Part shown: piece by piece, positions 45,216 to 53,877 of the stretch
How the letters are laid out: every line of letters begins with the position of its first letter
Position numbering within the stretch: the first letter of the stretch is position 1
Source of the DNA: an uncultured Thermoanaerobaculia bacterium
GTDB lineage: Bacteria > Acidobacteriota > Thermoanaerobaculia > Multivoradales > Multivoraceae
DNA: 64,000 nt
Assembly (NCBI GenBank): GCA_951813015.1
Contig: CATOTG010000006.1
Coordinates: 310,001-374,000, forward strand
Reading direction: 5' to 3'
Notes under the pieces: generated by a model
Told to the model about the DNA's origin: nothing
Seen by the model: only the letters and a program-made list of their open reading frames with translations
Databases searched by the model: none
Translations under genes and position numbers: made by a program

Positions 45216-47888
45216 ATGAAACGTACTGCGACCCTCGCCGCGCTCTTTTCGCTGTGCCTGGCGCCCGGCGCTACCGTGGCCCAGCCCCGGTCCGCCCCCG
45301 AGGCGGCGCCCTCCACCTTCGCCGAGACGATCGACGTGCGCGTCGTCAACGTCGACGTCTGGGTGACCGACCGCGACGGCAACCCGGTGACGGGCCTTGC
45401 GGCCGACGACTTCGAGGTGCGGGAGAACGGCCGCCCTGTCGAGCTCTCGAACTTCTTCGAGTTCACCGACGGTCTGGACGTTGCCGCGCGGGAGCGATCT
45501 GCCTCCGCCCGCCGGGACGGTCAGCCGAGCGACCTGAACCGCTTCATCCCGGCCGAGCCGCCGCCGCCGGAGCACCGGCTGAGCCTGATGGTCTACATCG
45601 ACAACTACAACCTGACGCCGACGGACCGCAACCGCCTGCTGCCCTACCTGCGGAACTTCCTGAGCGTCCAGCTCAGCCCGTACGACCGCGCGATGCTCGC
45701 CGTCTACGATCAGGGAAGTTTCGAGATCGCGATCCCCTTCACCACCGAGGCCTGGCGCGTCGCCGAGGCGACCCAGGAGGTCGCGAGGGCCATCGGCAGC
45801 CGCGACCGCATCGAATCGCATCGCCTCGACATCCTGCGCGAACTCAACATCGACTACCCCCCGCCCCGCTACAACGCGGTGATGGAGTTGATCCGCGACT
45901 TCGCCGCAATGGTCCGAAGCGAAGTCGACGCCTCGGTCGTGAACATGGAGAACGCGATTCGGACGATGGCGGGGCTGCCGGGGCGCAAGGCCATCCTGTA
46001 CATCAGCAACGGGCTGCCCATGCGGCCGGCAGAGGATCTCTTCCGGGCGTTGGAGGAGCGGTTCAACGATACGCGCGGGCGGTGGCGCGTCGCCTCCCCG
46101 GGGCCTTTCGTCGACGCAGGCGCCAGCGCCAATCCGAGGAGCATCGACGCGGCGAATGCCTCCCTCGAGGCCTACCAGTACGACCTCGCGCGGCGATTCG
46201 ACGAGCTTGCCTCGCTCGCCAACGCCAACGGCGTCACCTTCCACAGCGTCGCCGCCGCCGGCGCCCGAGTCAGCGGGATGAACACCGCGGACCTCCGCTT
46301 CTCCAACAGCATCCAGTTCGCCCGCGCCGCCAATCTCGAGGAGCCGCTGCTCCGCCTGGCCGATCGCACCGGCGGGCGGGCGATCGTCAACACGCGCAAT
46401 TTCGCGGGCGGGTTCGACCGCATCGCGAGCGACCTCCGGAACCGCTACTCGCTCGGGTACTTGCCGCGGCCGTCGTCGGCCCCGTCCCCGCGTTCGTCGC
46501 GAACGCGACCGCCCGCGGACATCGAGCCGGGAACCACCCATCAAATCGAGGTCGAGCTGACCGACGAGGCGCGGCGACGCTACGGGAGACGCCTGTCGAT
46601 CCGCCACCGCGACAGCTATGTCGACAAGCCCGCCTCGGCCCGGATGACCGACCTGACGCTGGCGGCCCTTTCGATGGGAGAGGCCGCCAACCCGATGGGA
46701 GTGCGGGTCTCGCCGGTCCGCGGCCCGGGCGGCGAGGCCCGGCTCGAAAACGGCGACATCCAGTCGAGGATGCTGGTCACGATCCCGATCGGCCCGCTGA
46801 CCCTGGCCCCGGTCGCCGACGGTCACGAGGCCAGGGTCCGCCTGTGGATCCAGGTGATCGACGAGGAAGGGCGGGTTTCCGAGGTCACGGAGCATGCCGT
46901 CCCCGTCGTGGTGGAGGAGGGGGAGTTCGAAGAAGCCCGGCGGCTCTCCTGGCCGTTCGCGATCGACGTGGTCACGGCGCCCGGACCGCATCGTGTCGCC
47001 GTCGGCGTGCGCGACGATCTCGCCGCCACGACCTCCGTCGTCACCTTCGACCTGGACGCCGGCAACGCGCCGGCGACGGTCGCTGAGGCGCCAGCCGCGA
47101 CCTCCGAGGCGCCCGAGGCGCCGCCCCCGCCGGATACGCCCGAGCAGTGGCTCGCCCAGGCGGCCGGCCACTACCAGCGCTCCGAACTCGAAGCGATGGC
47201 CAACGCCGCGCGACGGGCGCTGGAGTTGACCAATCGCGGCTCCGCCGCGAGCTCCGGAGAGGACCTCCGTCTGCGGACGCGGGCGTACAACGCGCTCGGC
47301 GTCGCCCTCTTCGACAAGCCCGACCGCACGGAGCAGGACGTGGTCGAGGCCGAGGACGCCTTCCGCCGCGTGATCGCGGTGATGGACGACGAGGCGTCCG
47401 TCGCGCCGCGCTACAGCCTCGCCAGACTGCTGGTCGATTCCGGCCGCCCGGAAGAGGGCGTCGCCGAGGCCCGGGGCATCCTGGCGCTCTCGCCGGAAGG
47501 CCCGATCCCCGACCGGGCGAGGATCCTCGTCTGTCGCTCGCGGGCTTCGGCAGGGACAAAGGCCACGAACCCGTCGGAGGACGCCGTCGCCGACTCGGAC
47601 CGCAGGCCGGGCGCGATGATCTACCAGGTCGCCCACGAGTACACCGACGAAGCGATCCAGGCCGGCGTCGAGGGCGTGGTCGGCCTCGGCGTCAGCATCG
47701 ACGAGGAAGGTTGCGTCGTCGACGTCGAAGTGCTCGAACGGTTGCCGCACGGCCTCACCGAGAGCGCCGTCGCCGCGATGAGGCGGGCCGTCTTCCGGCC
47801 GGCGATGGAGAACGGGGAGCCGGTGGGGGCTACCTACAGGACGGCAGTGCGCTTCGACCTGGACGCCAAACAACCTGACCCGGGCTGA
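45216..47888 (+). CDS. VWFA-domain protein of acidobacterial type with TPR and TonB C-terminal domain
   Basis: An 890-residue protein with signal peptide (TLAALFSLCLAPGATVAQ). Residues ~30-420 match the VWFA-related domain known from Acidobacteriota: VDVRVVNVDVWVTDRDGNPV-like opening, VTGLAADDFEVRENGRPVEL, LMVYIDNYNLTPTDRNRLLP and GRKAILYISNGLPM. A beta-rich middle is followed by TPR-like repeats (about 640-790) and a C-terminal TonB-type domain (VGLGVSIDEEGCVVDVEVLE, then AMRRAVFRPAMENG). Fusion of VWFA and TonB_C suggests a periplasmic partner of outer-membrane proteins. No transmembrane anchor other than the signal is seen. Confidence 0.82.
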   Translation: MKRTATLAALFSLCLAPGATVAQPRSAPEAAPSTFAETIDVRVVNVDVWVTDRDGNPVTGLAADDFEVRENGRPVELSNFFEFTDGLDVAARERSASARRDGQPSDLNRFIPAEPPPPEHRLSLMVYIDNYNLTPTDRNRLLPYLRNFLSVQLSPYDRAMLAVYDQGSFEIAIPFTTEAWRVAEATQEVARAIGSRDRIESHRLDILRELNIDYPPPRYNAVMELIRDFAAMVRSEVDASVVNMENAIRTMAGLPGRKAILYISNGLPMRPAEDLFRALEERFNDTRGRWRVASPGPFVDAGASANPRSIDAANASLEAYQYDLARRFDELASLANANGVTFHSVAAAGARVSGMNTADLRFSNSIQFARAANLEEPLLRLADRTGGRAIVNTRNFAGGFDRIASDLRNRYSLGYLPRPSSAPSPRSSRTRPPADIEPGTTHQIEVELTDEARRRYGRRLSIRHRDSYVDKPASARMTDLTLAALSMGEAANPMGVRVSPVRGPGGEARLENGDIQSRMLVTIPIGPLTLAPVADGHEARVRLWIQVIDEEGRVSEVTEHAVPVVVEEGEFEEARRLSWPFAIDVVTAPGPHRVAVGVRDDLAATTSVVTFDLDAGNAPATVAEAPAATSEAPEAPPPPDTPEQWLAQAAGHYQRSELEAMANAARRALELTNRGSAASSGEDLRLRTRAYNALGVALFDKPDRTEQDVVEAEDAFRRVIAVMDDEASVAPRYSLARLLVDSGRPEEGVAEARGILALSPEGPIPDRARILVCRSRASAGTKATNPSEDAVADSDRRPGAMIYQVAHEYTDEAIQAGVEGVVGLGVSIDEEGCVVDVEVLERLPHGLTESAVAAMRRAVFRPAMENGEPVGATYRTAVRFDLDAKQPDPG

Positions 47889-48214
47889 TGCTCTCGTGAC
47901 TTGAAAGCCGTCCCGCACTCATCGGTCCTGAACCTTGGTCTGCGACCTGCTGCCGATCCAGGAGAGGCTTGGTCCCGGCCCTTCCCCGCAGCATCAGCGT
48001 AGCCCTGCCGGCCGTCGACGCGAGAGAACCTCTCTCGGCGCGAAAGGCTCAGAATCAGATTCTCGAGCCGGCCCGCTCCTTCATCCTGCCTCGCGATCTG
48101 CTCGACCTGTCGCCGGAACTGCTCCCGAGAGGCGGACGCGAAGCGACGAGGCCTCGGATAGTCTCACGCCGTCTCCGCAGAGGTTCCGGAACGCGAGACA
48201 CCTGATCAGCGCCG
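47889..48214. other. Intergenic, no gene seen
   Basis: 326 bp between the VWFA gene and the AAA ATPase gene. Short hairpin GAGAGAACCTCTCTC at 48022-48036; otherwise no recognisable signal. It must contain the promoter of the ATPase/TOPRIM pair. Confidence 0.4.
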
Positions 48215-49315
48215 ATGGACACCGAGACCAGCGCAACTCTCCCTCTTCCGAGCCTGGAGATCACGGGCTTCCGGGGGCTTGACCGGCTGACCATTCCTCG
48301 TCTGGGGCGCGTCACGCTGCTGGCCGGGCGGAACGCCGTGGGCAAGACGACGGTGCTGGACGCGGTTCGGCTGTTTGCAGCACGGGGCCTTCCGAGGGTC
48401 CTCGCCGACCTTCTTGCGGAGCGTGACGAATTCGCTGCCTGTCTGGTGGAGGATCGAAGGCTAGTGGTCGCCCCGGACGCTGCGGCCTTGTTCCACCGGC
48501 GGGGTGAGGACCGGGCCACGCGCATCGCGATCGGCCCGGCAGGCGAGGAGGGCCTTGCACTGGAGGCCTCGCAGCCAGATGACTGGACCGATGAGGAGAG
48601 AAAACGCCTTGCGCGTTTGCCGCTGGGCGCGGACGTCGCGGCCGTGAGAATCAACTACGACCGCTGGAGCGACATCGTGCCCGGAGCGCTCCTGAAGGGC
48701 AGGCCCTCCTGGAACTACATGCCGCGCGACTGGCCGCCGGCGCTTTGGTGCGAGTCTCTTGGCCCCGGCGTGCCGGAGAATCTGGCTCACTGGGGCAGAA
48801 TCGCGTTGACCGATGACGAGGACTTCCTGGTTCAATCCCTCAGGCTCGTTCTCGACGAGCGTGTGGACAGGCTCGCCGTCGTCGACGACAGCGGACCGCG
48901 CCCTGGCTCGCGGTCGAACCGCCGCGTCATCGTCAAGCTGAGCGGACACCCTGGCCCCGTGCCTCTCAAGCGCTTCGGCGACGGTGCGGCGCGGCTCTTC
49001 GGCGCCGCCCTGGCGTTGACGCGTAGTCGAGGAGGCCTTCTGGTCATCGATGAAGCCGAGAACGGCCTCCACTACACCGTCCACGAGGCGTTCTGGCGCA
49101 TGGTGCTGAAAGCAGCGCGGGAAGGGGGCATTCAGGTTCTCGCGACCACTCACAGCTGGGATTGCATCGTGGGCTTTGCGCGAGCCGCCACGGATTGCCG
49201 GCGCGCGGACGGCGTGCTGGTGCGGCTGGAGGCCGAGGATCCCGGGTGTCGTGCTGTCGTCTACTCCGAGGACGAGCTCCAGGTCGCCGCCGAGCAGAGA
49301 ATCGAAGTCCGGTAG
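48215..49315 (+). CDS. AAA (ABC/SMC-type) ATPase, first gene of an ATPase-TOPRIM pair
   Basis: A 366-residue AAA_15/AAA_21-like protein. It has ITGFRGLDRLTIPRLGRVTL, Walker A AGRNAVGKTT, an ABC-like signature in RFGDGAARLFGAALAL, Walker B GGLLVIDEAENGLHY and the switch motif ATTHSWDC. It lacks the coiled coil of SMC proteins. The next gene encodes a TOPRIM/DUF3226 protein, so the two resemble a split OLD-family nuclease or PARIS-like ATPase/TOPRIM module. Anti-phage function is inferred from that architecture only. Confidence 0.85.
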   Translation: MDTETSATLPLPSLEITGFRGLDRLTIPRLGRVTLLAGRNAVGKTTVLDAVRLFAARGLPRVLADLLAERDEFAACLVEDRRLVVAPDAAALFHRRGEDRATRIAIGPAGEEGLALEASQPDDWTDEERKRLARLPLGADVAAVRINYDRWSDIVPGALLKGRPSWNYMPRDWPPALWCESLGPGVPENLAHWGRIALTDDEDFLVQSLRLVLDERVDRLAVVDDSGPRPGSRSNRRVIVKLSGHPGPVPLKRFGDGAARLFGAALALTRSRGGLLVIDEAENGLHYTVHEAFWRMVLKAAREGGIQVLATTHSWDCIVGFARAATDCRRADGVLVRLEAEDPGCRAVVYSEDELQVAAEQRIEVR

Positions 49316-49325
49316 GCGAGCGTTC

Positions 49326-49934
49326 GTGGCCAACGAGCGGATCCTGCTGGTCGAAGGGGAGGACGACGAGCATGTCGTCAGGCATCTCTACAAGAAAGCC
49401 TGTGGCATTGAACCGAACTTCCGTATCGTGAACCAGCGGGGCTACGAGAAACTACTTGAGGCTCTTGGCGTGCACCTCAAGCAATCTGGCCTCCAGACCT
49501 TGGGTGTTGTCGTCGACGCCGACGACGATCGCGAAGCTAGGTGGCAGGAACTCGCCGCGTCGGCGAAGAAGTGTGCCGTGTCCCTGCCGGACGTGCCCGA
49601 TGCGTCAGGCACAATGGTTGAGGGCCCGCCGCGAGTGGGCATCTGGCTCATGCCGGACAATCTCCGCGCTGGGGAACTGGAGGACTTCGCCCGCGAGTTG
49701 ATCCCGTCGGAGGACACCGTATGGCCCTTGGCGAAGCGGTACATCGCGGGTATTCCCGAACACGACCGCAAGTTCAAACCCGGCAAGCTCTCGAGAGCGA
49801 ATCTCTACGCCTGGATCGCCTCGCGAGAGCAACCGCAGCGGATCGGGGCGGCAATTGGCGCTGGCGACCTGGACATCGAAGCGCGCCTCGGCCGGCGATT
49901 CGTGCAGTGGCTCAGAACCCTGTTCGAGGACTGA
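49326..49934 (+). CDS. TOPRIM-fold DUF3226-like protein
   Basis: A 202-residue protein from GTG 49326, 10 bp after the ATPase stop. TOPRIM residues are visible: ILLVEGEDDEHVV (acidic Glu) and GVVVDADDDREARWQ (the DxD pair). The rest (GIWLMPDNLRAGELEDFARE, HDRKFKPGKLSRANLYAWIA) is typical of DUF3226 relatives that accompany AAA ATPases. Probably a metal-dependent nuclease or nucleic-acid-binding subunit controlled by the upstream ATPase. Confidence 0.8.
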   Translation: MANERILLVEGEDDEHVVRHLYKKACGIEPNFRIVNQRGYEKLLEALGVHLKQSGLQTLGVVVDADDDREARWQELAASAKKCAVSLPDVPDASGTMVEGPPRVGIWLMPDNLRAGELEDFARELIPSEDTVWPLAKRYIAGIPEHDRKFKPGKLSRANLYAWIASREQPQRIGAAIGAGDLDIEARLGRRFVQWLRTLFED

Positions 49935-49979
49935 GCCGATGCGCGGCTTGCCCGCCTGTTCTGGCCACTTTCGGCGACG

Positions 49980-49999
49980 GCGGACCCGCGAAGGTCCGC
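49980..49999. repeat. Hairpin of the GGACC repeat type
   Basis: GCGGACC-CGCGAA-GGTCCGC followed by GCACCCGGAG. It resembles the core of the 90-bp tandem repeats at 53.5 kb and lies just after the TOPRIM gene, where it could terminate transcription. Confidence 0.55.
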
Positions 50000-50058
50000 G
50001 CACCCGGAGTAGAGGCGTTGCTGCCTGCAACCTACGGCCCTCCCCGTTCACGATCACT

Positions 50059-51744
50059 TCAGGACAAAAGGGACGTACAGACCTTGGCCAGGATCCGTTG
50101 GGGGTCCGAGCGCACGATACGGTCCGCTGCACGGAGCCTGCGGTTGTTGAAGATGACGGCCCCGACAACAAGCACTGTCGCAGTACCGACAGCGGCTGCA
50201 GGCCCCCAGGAGGTTCTCGGCGCGAGAAAGGCCAGCAACGCAGGCGCAGCCATCACAGTCAGGTTGAACGCGACAGAAGACCAGACCAACGAGGAAGGCA
50301 ACTTCCCTGCGTAGGGCGTGAAGTCGAAGGGACCAGGCGAGCGGGCGGAATGGTAGACGCCGTCGCCGTGGCCTCCCACCAGGATACAGAGAGGTAGAGC
50401 GAACCAGAGACTCAAGGTGGCGAGCCCAGGCCATCCGGTCCGATACCAGGCCCAGCAGATCATCACCACGAACGTGACGGCAGGAAGCACGGCCAGTGCC
50501 CTGCTGTACGCAGTCGCCGGCGCGATCAAGCGGACCGGCATGACGAAGAGCTCGCCGAGGTAGCGGTGTGCGTGTCCATACGACTGGCTCCGGACGTTCA
50601 GGAACGCACTGCTCAACAAGGCTACCGTGACCAGAAGGACGTAGACGCTGCCAGTCTGCAGCAGGGCCATGCTGAACAGCAAGCCAAGAGCCATCACCCT
50701 GTACCACCCCAGTCGCATCAGAGTCTCGAACTCAATCAGAAACAGGCAGGCCTCCGGGGTGAGACGACGGGATCGGCGCAGAATCGGCGCCAGCGAAAAG
50801 TGGACTCCACCGCCAGATGAAGCGGTCCGCAACCCGCCCAGCAGGTGGCGGGACAGGACTCGGTACTCCAGGGAGATACAGGCAAGCGCGGCAAACCACA
50901 GACCCGCCAGACGAGCCAGGTTCGCCCCAGGCTCTTCAGGCCTGTCGAGGATTCCGACCACCAAGCCTCCGGGAAGGTAGCCCGCCAAGGCCAGCAGACG
51001 CGAATCCCGGAGCCGTTCAGCCAAACGGGCCAGGCCAGGCTCCGGCGACACGTCGAGCAGCTGTCTCCCGACCGGCGGTTTGAGAGTGAACAGCTGATCA
51101 ACGACGTGGTTCTGCTCCGACCGGGCGTGTTCGTGTAGCTGTCTCCTGATCGTCGGCTCAAGAGCGAACAGAGCAGCCACAGCCACTACGAGCAACAGAA
51201 CCGTGACCAGCCAACTCGAGGCCAGATCGCCGACCTTCAGCGTGACGATCGCAACCACGCGCCCAAGCAGAATCACCAGGGCCACCACGGCCAGCAGGGC
51301 AACCATGGAGTGAAGCAAACCTCCGGTTCGATTCACAACCGCGTAGACGATGGATGGCCCGAAGATCAACACCCATAGACCAGTCAGTCCCAACACGACC
51401 CGCAGGCCGAAAAAGGTCCTGAACCCGACAGGCAGTGCCAGAAACTGACTGAAGTCGAAGATGGGGGAGAGGTTCACGCGCAGCAGAGGCCCTGCCGCGA
51501 CCCACGCCAGAGTCGCCACGCCAGCGACGAGATTCAGTACGTTCCGTCGCAGCGCGTCGTCTTCGATCTCCAGGATCACTGCCAGAGTCAGGCACAAGAA
51601 CAAGCCGAGCCCGAACCATGTGGCACGAATCGCCAACCTCCAGAAACGCGCCTTCGAGCGGCTTCGCGCCTTGTCGAGGCGGACAACCGATGCGACTGCG
51701 ACGATCGCTTTCAGGCTTGGAAAGGCGAGGAACTTGCGGCTCAC
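50059..51744 (-). CDS. ABC-2-type exporter permease-like membrane protein
   Basis: A 561-residue protein with about 12 predicted helices in two clusters (about residues 35-210 and 350-545). Two hydrophilic segments lie between them. GTG start 51744. The layout fits large ABC-2 permeases. It follows a truncated ATPase gene with a 37-bp gap on the same strand, so they were once an operon. With the ATPase cut, this permease is probably non-functional or uses another ATPase. Substrate unknown. Confidence 0.65.
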   Translation of the reverse strand: MSRKFLAFPSLKAIVAVASVVRLDKARSRSKARFWRLAIRATWFGLGLFLCLTLAVILEIEDDALRRNVLNLVAGVATLAWVAAGPLLRVNLSPIFDFSQFLALPVGFRTFFGLRVVLGLTGLWVLIFGPSIVYAVVNRTGGLLHSMVALLAVVALVILLGRVVAIVTLKVGDLASSWLVTVLLLVVAVAALFALEPTIRRQLHEHARSEQNHVVDQLFTLKPPVGRQLLDVSPEPGLARLAERLRDSRLLALAGYLPGGLVVGILDRPEEPGANLARLAGLWFAALACISLEYRVLSRHLLGGLRTASSGGGVHFSLAPILRRSRRLTPEACLFLIEFETLMRLGWYRVMALGLLFSMALLQTGSVYVLLVTVALLSSAFLNVRSQSYGHAHRYLGELFVMPVRLIAPATAYSRALAVLPAVTFVVMICWAWYRTGWPGLATLSLWFALPLCILVGGHGDGVYHSARSPGPFDFTPYAGKLPSSLVWSSVAFNLTVMAAPALLAFLAPRTSWGPAAAVGTATVLVVGAVIFNNRRLRAADRIVRSDPQRILAKVCTSLLS

Positions 51745-51781
51745 GACGGGGTTTCAGTTCGTTGCGGAGTTGGGTGTGTTG

Positions 51782-52255
51782 CTACCAGCCTGTGGCAAGA
51801 GAAAGTGTGCGCCCGGAAAAGGCCTTCGCTCTGGCGCTGAAATTGGTCGACGCGGAGCTCAAGATCTGCCTGAGCGGTACCGGCGGCGCCGAAACCCCGC
51901 AACCGCCCTCTCCCGCCTCTGACAAATCCCTAGTAGCAGGGCCTGCCGACCCAAGAAAGCCGTGGCGACCGTTTGGTCTCTGAAATGCTGAGAATGAACT
52001 CCTCAAGCCTGCCTGCGCCATCGTCCGCCTTCGCAACACCCTGGCGTGCTCTTCGAACTCCTCTCGGGTACATGAGAGGAGCACCCGGCCGTCCTTGATC
52101 ACGGACAAGCGGGTCGCGACCCGCTCGACGTAATCAAGCATGTGCGAGGTCAGGAAGACAGCAGTTCCGTTCTGTTCGGCCATCTGGCGCAGGATCGAGA
52201 TGACGATTCGGGCGCTCGCGGCGTCCATGCCCTCGAAGGGTTCGTCGCCCGACGA
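51782..52255 (-). pseudogene. ABC transporter ATPase, N-terminal half deleted
   Basis: The frame starts at the Walker B region, DEPFEGMDAASARIVISILR, and continues with the His switch FLTSHMLDYVERVATRLSV and a C-terminal tail. Walker A, Q-loop and the LSGGQ signature are missing. Directly upstream, in the same frame, lies the TGA stop (52256-52258) of an unrelated 140-residue gene. The junction is therefore sharp and sits a few codons before the Asp of Walker B. An ATG inside DEPFEGMD could start a useless fragment. Confidence 0.85.
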
Positions 52256-52678
52256 TCAGGTTGACTCGCTGGACTCCGTAGGGTCGGGCACCCGGTCCGC
52301 TTGGGGCTCAGCGGTCACCACGCCGAGAAGCAGCATCGCCTGCGTCAGGGACTCCGCCAAGGCAATCGCCCCGGCGTTCCGGCAGAGCTTGGTCACTTCC
52401 GACCGCGACAGCGGCGACACCTTGTACCGGACCGGCTTCTCCGTCTTCGGGTGCGTCACCGTGACATGCGTGATCAACGGACGGAACAGCGCAGCCACGT
52501 CGGGGAGCTCCAGCGTAACCTCGTCGCTCACCCCTTGCAGCTGCTGAAGCATGGCGTCTGCCGCCTTCAGGTTCTGCGAGTCGATGGTTGCGCGGATGGC
52601 GTTTCCGTTCCGGTCCGTGCCGAACGGAATCGTGAAGTCGGACCGCAGCAGGTCCTTGACGAGAGTGGGGAGCGTCAT
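52256..52678 (-). CDS. Hypothetical protein
   Basis: A 140-residue protein with ATG 52678 and GGAGG 7 nt upstream. Sequence begins TLPTLVKDLLRSDFTIPFGT and includes PDVAALFRPLITHVTVTH. Predicted mixed alpha/beta, soluble, no catalytic motif, acidic Ser/Glu-rich tail. Family not recognised. It runs directly into the truncated ATPase remnant and follows another unknown gene on the same strand by 135 bp. Confidence 0.55.
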   Translation of the reverse strand: MTLPTLVKDLLRSDFTIPFGTDRNGNAIRATIDSQNLKAADAMLQQLQGVSDEVTLELPDVAALFRPLITHVTVTHPKTEKPVRYKVSPLSRSEVTKLCRNAGAIALAESLTQAMLLLGVVTAEPQADRVPDPTESSEST

Positions 52679-52813
52679 GGGGTGGCCTCCAGAAACGGGT
52701 GAGAAGGAGTTGCGATTCAGACCGAGTACACCAAGCGGTTGTCGAACCCGCTCAGCGCCCCAAGCTGGAGCACGGTCCGTGGCCGGGCGCCGGAGCGGGG
52801 GCTCCGACGCCGC

Positions 52814-53449
52814 TCAGACGTCGACGGCGAGAAGTGCCAGGAACCGCTGCTTTTGTTCCTCGCTCATCGCGTCGAAGTCCGGGACAGCCATGTCTGTCAC
52901 GGGGAGGTCCGCGAACTCGGGCGAGGACGTCTGCAGGCTCGCGGCGATGTTGTGCAGGCCGCCGCCTTCTTCCGCGCCCTTGCCCAGCGCCATGCCGACT
53001 TCGCGGGGCCACACATGGTTGGACCGGTCGCCCAGGCCGAGAGGATTCGTCCGACCGACGTACTCCTCGATCTGCTGGAACATGACCTTCTCCTGGCCCG
53101 AACGGCGCATCTGACCCTCGCGGCCGTACTTCGTGCGCGACTGGTTGCAGATCGAGGCCCAAGGGAGCTTGACGTGGAAGCCCGGCAGCGCGCGGCACTC
53201 CTCGGGGGCGCCGTCGCCGCCCGTGATCCGGCCGTCCTTGACCATGAGGTAGTACGCCGACATCTCGCGGCCGCCTTCGAGCAGCCTCGCCGGTGGATGG
53301 GTGTAGATCTCGCTGAACCCCCACGCCGTGTCGGCCGGAAGGTCGCCCTCTTCGAGCATTTGCACCCCGTACCGGGCGCACGCCTCGCACCACGCCTTCG
53401 AGCCGAACTCCCCGACCGGTTCCAGTTCGGCCACGTTGATGTCGCTCAC
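52814..53449 (-). CDS. Hypothetical protein
   Basis: A 211-residue protein from GTG 53449 with GGAGG 6 nt upstream. Contains WCEACARYGVQMLEEGD (CxxC), GFSEIYTHPPARLLEGGREM, a motif HVKLPWASICNQ and a C-terminal FDAMSEEQKQRFLALLAVDV helix. No family recognised. It is probably in one transcript with the 140-residue gene. The pair may be an imported cassette, since its left end abuts a truncated gene and its right end abuts tandem repeats. Confidence 0.55.
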   Translation of the reverse strand: MSDINVAELEPVGEFGSKAWCEACARYGVQMLEEGDLPADTAWGFSEIYTHPPARLLEGGREMSAYYLMVKDGRITGGDGAPEECRALPGFHVKLPWASICNQSRTKYGREGQMRRSGQEKVMFQQIEEYVGRTNPLGLGDRSNHVWPREVGMALGKGAEEGGGLHNIAASLQTSSPEFADLPVTDMAVPDFDAMSEEQKQRFLALLAVDV

Positions 53450-53877
53450 ACTCGTCCTCCCCTCTCAGTTGCCTGACTCGCCGCCTGCGGCGGCAGCGGA
53501 CCGGAAGGCCCGCGGACCCAGAGAACCCTTGTTGCCATGTTGTCGCTCTCTACTCGATCGCCTGCCTGGCCGCCTGCGGCGGCAATGGACCAGAAGGTCC
53601 CCGCACCCTGAGAACCACAGTTGCCGTGTTGTCGTTCTCTTACCCGATTATCTGCCTGGCCGCCTGCGGCCGCAGCGGACCGGAATCTCCGCGCCTCCAC
53701 GGCCGCCCGCGGCAAACTTGAAACAGTGTAACGTGTTCAAGCGGGATCGCCCGGCGAACGGCAAGACGCGGCGTGGGAACCCGGGAGCCCCGGGAGCCCT
53801 GAACGGCTCCAAATCCCGTCGGCGCCGCGGCGCGGCGTCATCCGCCGGACGCGCATATCATCTCCGGACTGTCAGAC
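53450..53877. other. Intergenic region with tandem repeats
   Basis: 428 bp between divergent genes. The first half is the 90-bp tandem repeat array (53471-53700). The rest carries the TetR promoter side; AAACTTGAAACAGTGTAACG at 53714-53733 is the only AT-richer stretch and a likely promoter or operator zone. Confidence 0.5.
53471..53700. repeat. Tandem ~90-bp repeats, about 2.5 units
   Basis: The word CCGCCTGCGG recurs at 53481, 53570 and 53660 (spacing 89 and 90). Each unit continues with a GGACC-GAAGG-type hairpin, CGC(G)ACCC, GAGAACC and TGTTGCC(A/G)TGTTGTCG; the third unit is cut after GGACCGGAATCTCCGCG. Confidence 0.85.

Noticed and set aside
44961..47918. Very long open frame on the minus strand, opposite the VWFA gene
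   Set aside because: High third-position GC keeps the antisense frame open; its translation is a run of low-complexity V/G/A/R/D without family features, while the plus strand has clear domains.
53471..53700. CRISPR-like array (90-bp period)
   Set aside because: The whole unit including the would-be spacer is repeated, and there are no cas genes.
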